Of a stretch of DNA of 64,000 bases, positions 34,835 to 44,041 are shown one piece after another. The position numbers were made by a program, and so were the translations under genes. Within the stretch, counting starts at the first letter, position 1. Each line of letters opens with the position of its first letter. Under the pieces are notes generated by a model. The model searched no databases. It was not told the origin of the DNA and saw only the letters and a list, made by a program, of their open reading frames with translations. Source of the stretch: Flaviflexus equikiangi (lineage in GTDB: Bacteria; Actinomycetota; Actinomycetes; Actinomycetales; Actinomycetaceae); the NCBI RefSeq assembly GCF_014069875.1, contig NZ_CP059676.1, forward strand, positions 558,001-622,000. The letters run 5' to 3'.

Positions 34835-35575
34835 CTAGCGGCTCGTCATCGTCAGAACGATAACGTCATCGGCGTCCCAGAGGGTGAGCGTATGTCCCTC
34901 GACGCTGTAGCCGCGAGCGGCCGCCAGCGCCTCGACAATGCCTGCCTCCTGCTCCATGAGCCCGTCCGGCTTCTCGCAGTACATCTCGGTCATCCCAAGC
35001 CCTGACGAGGCGAAGACGCCAGCATCTGCCTCGTAGGTGCCGCTGATCGTATTGCACCCAGCATTCGCCCGCAACGTGCCGTCCTCTGCCAGCTCGAGCA
35101 TGGTATCGACATCCGACAGCACGGACGTCCGCCCCGATTCCGTCAGGTAGTCGATGACAGACCAGGAGGTGCCCGACAGGTCTTGGCTGACCTCATCGAA
35201 CCGGATGACGGGTTCCTCCTCGGTGAAGAACGTGAGGACACCATCCTCAACTCGATACGAGTCGACGCCGGCAAGGAGTTCCAGGTAGCGCGACTCCATG
35301 AGCATCACCGGCTCGTCGCATGCCATGAGTGTCGTCATGAAAGCCTGGGGGAACGAGATCGTGGAATCGTGCGCTTCGTAGGCGCCGTTGTAGCGGTTGC
35401 AGCCGCCGCTGCCCGACAGCGTGTCGTCTGAGAAGACCGCGGTGATCGTGTGGTCAACATCGTCACCTGCGATGGTGGAGGCCGCCCACGACGTACCTGA
35501 AAGATCCATGGTGTCCTCCGTCTGTCCGCACCCGGCCATCAGTGCCAGGGCCAGGATCACGCCGATGCGCTTCAT
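34835..35575 (-). CDS. Lipoprotein with two META (HslJ-like) domains
   Basis: A 246-aa lipoprotein: signal peptide M-K-R-I-G-V-I-L-A-L-A-L then lipobox L-M-A-G-C (C16). Two tandem META domains follow, each beginning L-S-G-T-S-W and containing a G-C-N motif (G-S-G-G-C-N-R-Y and A-N-A-G-C-N-T-I) and a later Cys (A-C-D-E-P, Y-C-E-K-P). The domain pair probably arose by duplication. META/HslJ proteins are linked to heat or drug stress; the role here is unknown. The ATG at 35575 has GGGGAAGG upstream. Confidence 0.85.
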   Translation of the reverse strand: MKRIGVILALALMAGCGQTEDTMDLSGTSWAASTIAGDDVDHTITAVFSDDTLSGSGGCNRYNGAYEAHDSTISFPQAFMTTLMACDEPVMLMESRYLELLAGVDSYRVEDGVLTFFTEEEPVIRFDEVSQDLSGTSWSVIDYLTESGRTSVLSDVDTMLELAEDGTLRANAGCNTISGTYEADAGVFASSGLGMTEMYCEKPDGLMEQEAGIVEALAAARGYSVEGHTLTLWDADDVIVLTMTSR

Positions 35576-35693
35576 GATGAGAGCCTTCCCCACAGCGCAC
35601 AGGGGCGCCAATGTATTCCTATGATAGGCCCGGGCGGGCTGACATGTGCCCGCCTGTCTCCACGTCTCCCGATCGCCGGTCTAAGCTGGTGCC

Positions 35694-36830
35694 ATGAGCT
35701 GTACCATCATCGAACCGAACGACAATGTCGACCCTGGACCGACCGTGCCCTCGACACGGCGCACAGGCGACGAGGCTTTTGCCGGTCTGACAACGATCGC
35801 GACCGGCGGTCCCGTCGGCGAGCTCGTCCGCGCATACTCCGAAGACGATATCGTCGAGGCGGTGCGGGAAGCTGATGAAGAAGGGCGTGCTGTCCTGATG
35901 CTGGGAGGGGGATCGAACCTCCTTGCCTCCGATCAAGGCTTCGACGGCAGGGTCGTGATCGACATGCGGAGCGAGATCGACCAGGTCCAGGTCTCCAGCT
36001 GCGGGGGAGCGATCCTGCGCGGAACCGCGGGCACTCCGTGGGACGAGTTCGTGGCGGTGGCGATCGCGAACGGCTGGCATGGTATCGAAGCGCTCTCGGG
36101 CATTCCCGGCTCCCTTGGCGCCACCCCTGTGCAGAACGTCGGAGCATACGGCCAGGAGATCGCTGACACGCTCTATTCTGTCCGCGTCTACGACCGTGAG
36201 GCGAAGAAGCGCACCGATCTGGCACCGTCGGAGATCGGCCTGTCCTATCGGAACTCGCGGCTCAAGGAGTCGACGGCCCAATGGGGCGCAACGGGACGGT
36301 GGATCGTCCTGTCCGTCACCTACCAGCTGGGACTGGGAACCCTGTCCACTCCGATCGCATACAGCCAGCTGGCGCAGGCACTCGGCGTCGATGTGGGGGA
36401 GCGGGTGCCCAGCACCGACCTTCGTGCCGCTGTCCTGGAGCTTCGCCGGTCGAAGGGCATGGTCCTCGATGACAGCGATCGAGACACGTATTCGCTCGGC
36501 TCGTTCTTCACCAACCCGATTGTCCCAGCCCAGTCCATCCCCGACGGTGCGCCGTCGTTCCCGCACGGTGATCTCGTCAAGACATCAGCGGCCTGGCTGA
36601 TCGATCATGCGGGATGTGGGAAGGGCTACGGTGCGGAGGCGACGGGAGGCCGGGCGTCCCTGTCGACCAAACACACCCTTGCCATCACCAATCGTGGAGG
36701 AGCATCGACCGAGGACATTCTCACGGTCGCCAGGAGCGTGAGAGAACGGGTCGCAGACACGTACGGTATCACCCTCGTCAACGAGCCCGTCCTCCTTGGA
36801 ACGGGCCTGGGGGACGCTCCTACGAGGTAA
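35694..36830 (+). CDS. murB: UDP-N-acetylenolpyruvoylglucosamine reductase
   Basis: A 378-aa type I MurB, the NADPH/FAD enzyme that makes UDP-N-acetylmuramate for peptidoglycan. It has the FAD loop G-G-G-S-N-L-L (71-77), G-I-P-G-S-L-G-A-T-P-V-Q-N-V-G-A-Y-G (137-154) and the catalytic-serine region L-G-S-F-F-T-N-P. A TAnnnT box (TAAGCT, 35683-35688) ends 5 nt before the ATG, so the mRNA may be leaderless. It converges on the flavoenzyme gene through an inverted repeat. Confidence 0.94.
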   Translation: MSCTIIEPNDNVDPGPTVPSTRRTGDEAFAGLTTIATGGPVGELVRAYSEDDIVEAVREADEEGRAVLMLGGGSNLLASDQGFDGRVVIDMRSEIDQVQVSSCGGAILRGTAGTPWDEFVAVAIANGWHGIEALSGIPGSLGATPVQNVGAYGQEIADTLYSVRVYDREAKKRTDLAPSEIGLSYRNSRLKESTAQWGATGRWIVLSVTYQLGLGTLSTPIAYSQLAQALGVDVGERVPSTDLRAAVLELRRSKGMVLDDSDRDTYSLGSFFTNPIVPAQSIPDGAPSFPHGDLVKTSAAWLIDHAGCGKGYGAEATGGRASLSTKHTLAITNRGGASTEDILTVARSVRERVADTYGITLVNEPVLLGTGLGDAPTR

Positions 36831-36841
36831 CGTCCCCCAGG
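36806..36841. terminator. Inverted repeat spanning the murB stop codon
   Basis: CCTGGGGGACG (36806-36816) and its exact complement (36831-36841) flank a 14-nt loop that holds the last murB codons and the stop. It lies between convergent genes and could end transcription from both sides; the large loop makes this less certain. Confidence 0.55.
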
Positions 36842-36846
36842 GGTTC

Positions 36847-38781
36847 CTACACGGTCAACGCGAGCTCGTAGGCGTCGTTGACGGCGTCCCCCACCTTGCG
36901 CGGGGAGACGCAGTCGCCGACTGTCAGCACGGTGCCGAGAGCCTGACCCAGCTCTGTTGCGGATGTCAGGCCGAACGCCGTGATCACGGTGTCAGCCTCG
37001 AGCTCGGCGGTGCCCTCCGGTCCGGCCACGGTCACGCCGCGGGGATGGATGGTGGTCACCGTCGTCGACGTGAGGATCGTGACGTTGTGGGCTGCAAGCT
37101 CCCGGAGCAGAGATGTGCGGTTCAGCATGAGCATGTCGCGGGCAATCTCCTCCGCCATCTCCACAACCGTCACCTCGTGGCCGTTCTGTGCGAGCTCGAG
37201 GGCAGCATCCGCACCGGATAGGCCGCCACCGCAGACGATGACGCGGCGGCCGACGGGCGCACCCTCGTGGAAGGCCAGAACATCGACGCCATGATCGCTG
37301 CCGGCAACGGAGGCTGGGATGAACGGGTGCGACCCGGTGGCGGCGACGATGACATCAGCGCCGTCCAGTTCACGATCGCCAGCGTTGATCTCGTGGCCGA
37401 GGTGGATCGTCACATTCTCGATCGCGGCGAGCTGGCGCTCCCACCACGAGATCATGCGGAAGAGCTCTCGCTTGAACTCGGGTGTTGCGGCGGGCAGGAG
37501 GACGCCGCCCACGCGATCGGCCCGATCGTAGACATGGACGCGGTGCCCCCTCAGGCCGGCAACACGAGCGAACTCGAGACCTGCTGGGCCTGCACCGATA
37601 ACAGCAATGGTCTTCGGCTCATCCGTGGGGCTGATGATTCTCTCCGCCTCGTAGCCGACTTCGGGGTTGACGGCGCACCCGATAGCCTTCCCGAAGAATG
37701 CGTTGCCCGTGCACAGCTGGTTGCATCGGATGCAGGGGCGGATATCCCCGGGGCGTCCCTCCTTCAGCTTGACGACGATATCGGGGTCGGCGATCAGGCC
37801 GCGGCCGATGACGATGAGGTCGGCTTCGTCACGGGCGAGGATCTGTTCCCCCGATTCGGGCGTGATGTTGCCGCAGGCTCCCACGGGGATCGACACGGCT
37901 TCCTTGACCTGGCGCGCGGCGGAGGCCATGCAGTTGTCGCCGAGATAGTAGGGCGGGAACACGTAGTCCATCGCCTCATACGAGCCGTTGTCGCACAGGA
38001 TCATGTCAAGGCCGCCCGCCTCGAGACACTGCACGAGAGTCTTCGTCTCCTCCCAGGTGCGGCCGCCCTCGAAGAGGTGGTCGACGGAGATGCGGAAGGA
38101 CACGACGACGCCCGGAGCGTTCTCCTTGATCGACTGGATGCATTCGACTGCGAAGCGCGCACGGTTCTCCGCACTGCCGCCGTACCTGTCCGTCCGCCTG
38201 TTCCACACGGCGGACATGAACTGGTCGACAAGATATCCCGTGTGTCCGTGGAGATCGATGACGTCGAAGCCTGCCTCGTATGCTCGGCGGGCCGCCTCCC
38301 CTGTTCGCTGCACGATGAGAGCGATCTCGTCCGTCTCAAGCGGCCTGCAGGCGCGGGACGGGTCGAAGAAATACGGGTTGTCGGAGGATGACACGGGCTC
38401 CATGCCCATCGCGTCATAGTACTGATTGTTGCGCCCCAGGCCGGGCGTGAGCTGGAGGCCAGCCTTTCCGCCGCCAGCGTGGATCGCGGCCGCGATATCG
38501 GCCAAGCCCTTCGTGTACTCATCGGAGTCTGCCCTGGCAAGGCCGGGCGCGATCGGCTCGAGGTCGGATTGGACGAAGTTGATGCCGGTGATGACGAGGC
38601 CGGTGCCGCCGCGAGCCCGCGCGCCATAATAGGCGGCTTCGCGAGGTGTCGACCTGCCGTCGGGGAGCCCCATCTCCGTGCCCATCGGTGCGAGAACGAC
38701 GCGGTTCGGCAGGGTGAGCCCCTGGACGGTGAGGGGTGAAAGCATGCGATCGAATGTCGGCGTGGTGCTGAGAGTAGTCAT
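36847..38781 (-). CDS. NADH:flavin oxidoreductase, 2,4-dienoyl-CoA/enoate reductase type
   Basis: A 644-aa three-cofactor flavoenzyme. The old-yellow-enzyme TIM barrel with FMN occupies residues 1-350 (N-R-V-V-L-A-P-M, H-G-H-T-G-Y-L-V-D-Q-F-M-S, Y-G-G-S). A 4Fe-4S loop C-I-R-C-N-Q-L-C plus a fourth Cys (A-I-G-C) follows, then a FAD/NAD domain with G-A-G-P-A-G-L-E near 391 and a second G-G-G-L-S-G. It probably reduces an activated C=C bond (enoyl-CoA, bile acid or xenobiotic type); the substrate is not predictable. It is monocistronic, 75 nt downstream of the adenosine deaminase gene on the same strand. Confidence 0.88.
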   Translation of the reverse strand: MTTLSTTPTFDRMLSPLTVQGLTLPNRVVLAPMGTEMGLPDGRSTPREAAYYGARARGGTGLVITGINFVQSDLEPIAPGLARADSDEYTKGLADIAAAIHAGGGKAGLQLTPGLGRNNQYYDAMGMEPVSSSDNPYFFDPSRACRPLETDEIALIVQRTGEAARRAYEAGFDVIDLHGHTGYLVDQFMSAVWNRRTDRYGGSAENRARFAVECIQSIKENAPGVVVSFRISVDHLFEGGRTWEETKTLVQCLEAGGLDMILCDNGSYEAMDYVFPPYYLGDNCMASAARQVKEAVSIPVGACGNITPESGEQILARDEADLIVIGRGLIADPDIVVKLKEGRPGDIRPCIRCNQLCTGNAFFGKAIGCAVNPEVGYEAERIISPTDEPKTIAVIGAGPAGLEFARVAGLRGHRVHVYDRADRVGGVLLPAATPEFKRELFRMISWWERQLAAIENVTIHLGHEINAGDRELDGADVIVAATGSHPFIPASVAGSDHGVDVLAFHEGAPVGRRVIVCGGGLSGADAALELAQNGHEVTVVEMAEEIARDMLMLNRTSLLRELAAHNVTILTSTTVTTIHPRGVTVAGPEGTAELEADTVITAFGLTSATELGQALGTVLTVGDCVSPRKVGDAVNDAYELALTV

Positions 38782-38856
38782 GGAACCTTCCTAGATGAAC
38801 GTTCCACCATCGTCCCTGACAGGTGCGGGCTCCGATCTAGGCTCGGCTGTCGATCA

Positions 38857-39873
38857 CTAGGGTGCAGCGAGCCACGCATCGACGTCGGCCCGCCACGCAC
38901 GCTTAGCGGCGGGGGAGGCGAGGGATGCGTCGATAGAGGACGCCGCCATCTGCGCCAGCTGCCGATCGCTCGCGCCGAGATCTCGTGCGATCTGGTACTG
39001 ATCGGTGAGGCGGGACAGGAAGAGAAGCGGATCGTCGGCCGAGAGGGCGATCTTTGCCCCCGAGTCGAAGAGCGTCTGGAGGGGGACGGACTTCTCGTCC
39101 GGGTACACGCCGAGCGACACGTTCGAGGCGGGGCACACTTCGAGGGCGATGCCGGCATCGACGATCTTGGCCAGCAGCTCGGGATCCTCCGCGGCCCGTA
39201 CCCCGTGCCCGATTCGGGTCGGTTTGAGGTGTGCGACAACCTCTCGAAGATGATCCGGGCCGAGCAGCTCCCCACCGTGGGGCATGGCCTCGAGCCCGCC
39301 CCTGCGGGCGATATTGAAGGCCGCCGCCCATTCGGACGTCGTACCGCGGCGCTCGTCGTTCGAGAGGCCGAAACCGATGACATCACCGGGTTGGTCGCCT
39401 GCCATGGACACGGCGAGACGCGCGAGGGTTCGAGCGTCGAGCGGGTGCTTCATGCGGGACGCGGCCACGATGACACCGACCTCGACCCCGGTGTCCCTGC
39501 TCGCCTGGCGTGCCTCGTCGACGACGATCTCCAGGGCTGGGGTCAGCCCTCCGACGAACGGCGCGTACGATGTCGGATCAACCTGGATCTCGAGCCGCCG
39601 GGATCCTTCTCTCGCATCGTCTTCGGCGGCCTCCCGGATGATGCGCCGCATGGCGGCCTCGCTCGAGACGACCTTGCGGGCGGCATCGTAGGAGCGTTGG
39701 AATCGGAACCATCCACGCTGATCGGCAGGGACCGAGAGGGCCACGTTGTCGACAAGGTTGGAGGGCAGACGGATGCCCTGCTCGTCCGCCATCTCGCGCA
39801 GGGTCGAAACCCGCATCGAACCGGTAAAGTGGAGGTGCAGGTGCACTTTCGGTAGTTTGTCCAGGTCGCGCAC
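38857..39873 (-). CDS. add: Adenosine deaminase
   Basis: A 338-aa metal-dependent hydrolase that deaminates adenosine to inosine. The zinc ligands H13/H15 are in V-H-L-H-L-H-F-T-G-S, with the H-G-G-E motif, the G-H-G-V-R segment and the S-A-D-D-P-L-L-F motif (zinc-binding Asp and neighbour). F-T-G-S replaces the more common L-D-G-S after the HxH motif. ATG at 39873. It is divergent from the kinase-like gene at 39954. Confidence 0.9.
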   Translation of the reverse strand: MRDLDKLPKVHLHLHFTGSMRVSTLREMADEQGIRLPSNLVDNVALSVPADQRGWFRFQRSYDAARKVVSSEAAMRRIIREAAEDDAREGSRRLEIQVDPTSYAPFVGGLTPALEIVVDEARQASRDTGVEVGVIVAASRMKHPLDARTLARLAVSMAGDQPGDVIGFGLSNDERRGTTSEWAAAFNIARRGGLEAMPHGGELLGPDHLREVVAHLKPTRIGHGVRAAEDPELLAKIVDAGIALEVCPASNVSLGVYPDEKSVPLQTLFDSGAKIALSADDPLLFLSRLTDQYQIARDLGASDRQLAQMAASSIDASLASPAAKRAWRADVDAWLAAP

Positions 39874-39953
39874 AAACTCAATCTGCCAAACGTTCGCCGT
39901 TCACGCAAACAACGTGACCTTGTTCGCGCCCGAGAGTAGGGAACAATAACTGT

Positions 39954-41213
39954 ATGAGCATCACCGATCAGGCCCTGCGGGAAGCCCGGGAGGTCGACCT
40001 GCTGACCGGCGCCGAAGCCGGGGACATGCTGGGCGCCGCCTTGACGAGCATGGGAACCGTCCGTTCGTGGACAGTCCACTCCGTCCATCACCGGCCCGGG
40101 GCTGGTGTCACTGTCGGCTACACAGTGCAGGTCGAGGCGCCCGGCTACGGCAGCGTGAGCGATGAATACATCTGTGCGACCACGGGCCGCGTCTCGCAGG
40201 GACCGTCAGAGAACCTCGTCCGCATCGATGGCCCTGATGGGATCGTCGTCCACGTGTGGCGTCATCCGCACGATCCGGAGCTCCCCGCGCTCTCGCTTGC
40301 CTGCGAATCCGGGTCGATGAGCCGTTTCCTCGGCCAACGCGTCAAACTGGAACTCCTGTCCTATCGGCCGACCCGGCGGGGAGTGCTGCGGGTCAACTAC
40401 AGCGATGGTTCGCGCGCGTTCGCGAAAGTGGTCCGACCAGCCCACGCCCACTCGCTCGTCAAACGACACACCATGCTCGTCGACGCTGGCATACCGGCAC
40501 CCAGGGTCCTGCGGAACACCCCGGATGGTCTGATCCTCATCAGCGCCGGCCACGGCGAACCCCTCGCGAACCTGCTCTCGCGAGGCATGGGGCAGTCAAC
40601 CGATCAGGTGCTCGACAGCCTGCTGTCCGTGCTCAATCGGCTTCCCCAGCAAGCGACAGGCCTGACGCGCCGGCCTGCGTGGTCCGAGCGCGCAGACCAC
40701 TATGCGAACGCGGCAACGACCGTGATCCCCCAGCATCGCACCCGTATCGAAATGCTTGCCTTCGGCGTCAACCATCTGATGGCGAACTCTGACCCGGGCC
40801 CCGTCGTGGCAACCCACGGCGACTTCTACGAGGCGAACGTCCTCATGGATCCGCAGACCTCGACCGTCTCGGCCCTGATCGACGTCGATTCCCTCGGCCC
40901 CGGGCACCGGGTCGACGATCTGGGATGCCTGCTCGGACACATCTCCGTCCTGCCCTACCTGGCACCCCGGTCATACCCCCACGTCCACACCGAACTGCTG
41001 CGATGGACGGAGCTGTGCGAACAGGTCGTCGACCCGGTTGCCCTCATGGCACGCTGTGCCGGAGTGACCCTGTCCCTTATCGCAGGCGCCCGCCGCGAAG
41101 GCGGAGGCGAATGGTTGAGCGATGCTGAGGGGCGCCTCGCCGCCGCCGAGCAGTGGCTCGCGCGCGGCTACGGTCATCTCGCCCGACGAACACGTCAGGC
41201 CAGCGGACACTAG
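39954..41213 (+). CDS. APH-family phosphotransferase with N-terminal extension
   Basis: A 419-aa protein. The kinase catalytic loop T-H-G-D-F-Y-E-A-N-V is near residue 285 and I-D-V-D-S-L-G-P-G follows. The first roughly 130 residues are a separate domain without recognised motifs. The ATG is preceded by a GGGAACAATAACTGT leader with a weak ribosome site. This is the second of two distant APH-fold genes in the window. The substrate is unknown, and the fold alone does not indicate antibiotic resistance. Confidence 0.78.
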   Translation: MSITDQALREAREVDLLTGAEAGDMLGAALTSMGTVRSWTVHSVHHRPGAGVTVGYTVQVEAPGYGSVSDEYICATTGRVSQGPSENLVRIDGPDGIVVHVWRHPHDPELPALSLACESGSMSRFLGQRVKLELLSYRPTRRGVLRVNYSDGSRAFAKVVRPAHAHSLVKRHTMLVDAGIPAPRVLRNTPDGLILISAGHGEPLANLLSRGMGQSTDQVLDSLLSVLNRLPQQATGLTRRPAWSERADHYANAATTVIPQHRTRIEMLAFGVNHLMANSDPGPVVATHGDFYEANVLMDPQTSTVSALIDVDSLGPGHRVDDLGCLLGHISVLPYLAPRSYPHVHTELLRWTELCEQVVDPVALMARCAGVTLSLIAGARREGGGEWLSDAEGRLAAAEQWLARGYGHLARRTRQASGH

Positions 41214-41221
41214 ACACTGCG

Positions 41222-43322
41222 TCAGCGAGACAACGACTGCACGAGAGTATCGTCACCGCCGGCGAACAGGTGCGGGACGAGTTCGCGGAGATCTGACTCG
41301 ATGAACGATCGGGCGGAGGACGCGAATGTCGCGGTGATGTGGTTGTCGTCCCGCAGCACGCGAACGTTCCCGACCTGCGCGAAGCAGGACGTCTCGTCGC
41401 ACAGGTACTTCGACGTGTCGAACAGGCGCGTCGCGTCAGTGCCATGCGGCGTGCCGTAGGTGTCGATCTCGTCGCTGTAGAAGCGGTCTCGCGGTGACGC
41501 GCACTGCGTATGAGAGGTGGTGGCACCGCTCTCCAGGCACGAAACCCATTCGTCAGTTCGGTATGGGTTCTCCCGGAACAGGAACACGGGGATACCGAGG
41601 CCTGTCACATGGTCGACCGCTTCGACCATGCCCACGGTCGTCGTCTCGGGTTCCGTCCCGAGACGGGTTGTTCCCGTGGTCAGGACAAGATCGGGTTGCC
41701 TCTCCTCGATCACCTCGAGCATGAGCTCATTCCAAGCCTGGCAGGCAGGAGTGATGCTGACTCCAGCGTCGTTGTCCTCCCGATCGGTTGTGAACAGACA
41801 GCCCGCCTTCTCATACACCTCGAGATCCCACCCCTGCTCGACAGCCATGTCCCCGATCGGCTGGGACCACTGACCGGTGTGAGAGCTGCCCACCATGAGC
41901 ACGAGCGGGCCCGTCGTCGCCTCGGGATGCTGACAGGATGTTGGCTCAGAACCCTCGAAACGTTGGATGCAGGGCTCATTCTTGTTGAGCGTCGCATACC
42001 ATCCCGCATCGCGCCGCACGAGATCATCACTGGGCACCGGGTTCCGTGCCTCGATCGTCACCCACTCGGGTGCCACCATCGCACCCGCACCGGGATAGTC
42101 CGTCGCGACGACCATCGACTCGTAGGCCGCAACCTCGTTCTCGAACCTCTCGCTGACGGCCGCATAACCGCCCGAGGCGGCGATGAACGCGAAGACTGTC
42201 ACCGTTGCCCCCACCGCCATGGCGCGCCGGGGATTGGGGAATGCGACACGCCAGTTCGCGACACGGTCCTCGAAAACGTATTTGCCGATCGTGCCAGCCA
42301 CAAGTGACAGGGCAAGGACGATCGCGGCCGTCGTCATGTCAGCCGATTCCCGTCCTGTGATGAGAAGAGCGAAGATGAGGATCGGCCAATGCCACAGGTA
42401 GAGCGAGAACGATATGTCGCCGACACGCTGGAAGGGCCACGTCACCATGAGATTGTCAGCGCCCCACCGCGTCCGAGTATCGCCGGCGGCGAGGAAGAGG
42501 CAGATCCCGAGAACGGGCCACAGGGCTTGTGGCCCGGGGAAACTGTCAGCGCCTTCGAGGACGAAGCCGCACGAGACGATGAGGGCAATGCCGATCCACG
42601 ACATGATCGCGCGCACTGCGGGACGCAGCCGAATCGAGGCGACGCATAGACCGAGGATCCCGGGGAGGGTCAATTCCCACGCCCTGGAGAACGTGGAGAA
42701 GTAGGCGGCCGCCTGATCGGTCGTCGTATCGTAGACGGCCCAGCTGAACGATGCGGCGGTGACGAGGCCGAGAGCGGCGATAAGAGCAGTGCGGGCGGAT
42801 ACTCGCGCCTTCAGGGCAAGCCATGCCACGATCATGACGAAGAAGGTCATGGCGACATGGAACTGGCCTTGGATGGAGGTGGACCAGATGTGTTGGAGCG
42901 GTGATGTTGCCGGCCCGGCCGCGTCGTAGGTCAGCTGCGACGAGACGAGATGCCAGTTCTCGTAGAAGAAGACCGATGCTCTGATCTCGCTGAACAGCTG
43001 AGGCTGCTCAGATATCGGAAAAAGGACATAACCGGCGATTCCGACCCGCGAGGAGCACGGGAAGAAGCGGAATGAGGAGGCGGCGAATCAGGCCCGAGAA
43101 GCGTGCCGCGAGATCGATCCGCCATCCGTCAGTACGGCGAAGCAGGCTGGGTACCGCCAGGAAGCCTGTGATGGCGAGGAAGACGTCGATACCGCCGGAG
43201 ACCCGACCATCGGCGAAGATGTGGAAGGCGACAACGAGGAAGATTGCGAGACCGCGAACCCCGTGCAGTTCAGGGCGAAACGTTCGAACATCCCGCACGG
43301 ACGAAGACGATGGCGTGGTCAC
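41222..43322 (-). pseudogene. Frameshifted acyltransferase-3 / SGNH surface O-acyltransferase
   Basis: An OafA/OatA-type membrane O-acyltransferase read in two frames. The N-terminal part (GTG at 43322 to about 43047) has the L-H-G-V-R-G-L-A-I-F-L-V-V-A-F-H start with the catalytic His, then R-L-L-I-P-L-L-P-V-L-L-A. The second frame continues from about 43046 without a stop to 41222 with G-I-A-G-Y-V-L-F-P-I, more helices, and an SGNH domain (G-S-S-H near the start; D-N-H-I-T near the end). One extra base in the GGG at 43045-43047 (or two missing) would explain the shift. The site is not a long homopolymer. It may be a true pseudogene, a sequencing error or programmed slippage. Confidence 0.8.
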
Positions 43323-43351
43323 GGGACAAGAATACCTGCGGGGGCTCAGGC

Positions 43352-44041
43352 TTAGCGCCGCCGGGGCTCGTTGCGTGGCTCACTGAGCCGATATCCCATG
43401 TTCCGCACCGTCGTGATCCACTCGTTGCCGATCTTGCGCCTGAGATAGCGGACATAGACATCGACAACGTTCGAACCCGGATCGAAATCGTATCCCCACA
43501 CCCGGTCGAGGAGCTGCTCCCGGGAGAGCACCTGATCCTCGTGGGACATGAAGGCCTCCAAGAGCGAAAATTCTCGAGCCGACAGGTCGACAGGTGCACC
43601 CGAGAGCGTCACCCGATGCTTGGGGAGATCCATGACCAGGTCCCCGACACGGATATGCGTGGTTGCGGACACCGAAGCCACATCCGATCGAAGCCGCAGC
43701 CTCACGCGGGCAAGCAGCTCCTCGAAGCGGAACGGCTTCGCCATATAGTCATCGGCCCCCGAATCCAGTCCCTGGACCGTGTCTCCGACCGAGGAGCGGG
43801 CCGTCAGGATGATGACTGGCGTGGCCACACCCTGCCCCCTCATCCGCTCCAGAACCACGAACCCATCCATGTCGGGCAAGCCGATGTCGAGGATGATGAG
43901 GTCGTACCCGCCCGTCAGGGCGTGCGATAGTCCGTCCTCACCCGTGGCCACCGCCGTCGGCAGATGACCCGCAGACTTCAATCCTTTGGAGACGAACGAG
44001 GCGATGCCGGGCTCGTCCTCGACGATCAGAATGTTTGCCAT
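43352..44041 (-). CDS. OmpR-family response regulator
   Basis: A 229-aa regulator with receiver phosphoacceptor D52 (L-D-I-G-L-P-D-M-D-G), K-P-F near 105 and a winged-helix output domain with V-V-D-V-Y-V-R-Y-L-R-R-K-I. It starts at ATG 44041, 16 nt inside the 3' end of the kinase gene, so the pair is co-translated with the kinase first. The C-terminus is Arg-rich. Targets are unknown; the nearby genes are the acyltransferase remnant and aspartate aminotransferase. Confidence 0.9.
   Translation of the reverse strand: MANILIVEDEPGIASFVSKGLKSAGHLPTAVATGEDGLSHALTGGYDLIILDIGLPDMDGFVVLERMRGQGVATPVIILTARSSVGDTVQGLDSGADDYMAKPFRFEELLARVRLRLRSDVASVSATTHIRVGDLVMDLPKHRVTLSGAPVDLSAREFSLLEAFMSHEDQVLSREQLLDRVWGYDFDPGSNVVDVYVRYLRRKIGNEWITTVRNMGYRLSEPRNEPRRR

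Noticed and set aside
37267-38391. 374-aa plus-strand frame
   Set aside because: Antisense to the flavoenzyme gene, whose FMN, Fe-S and FAD motifs are unambiguous.
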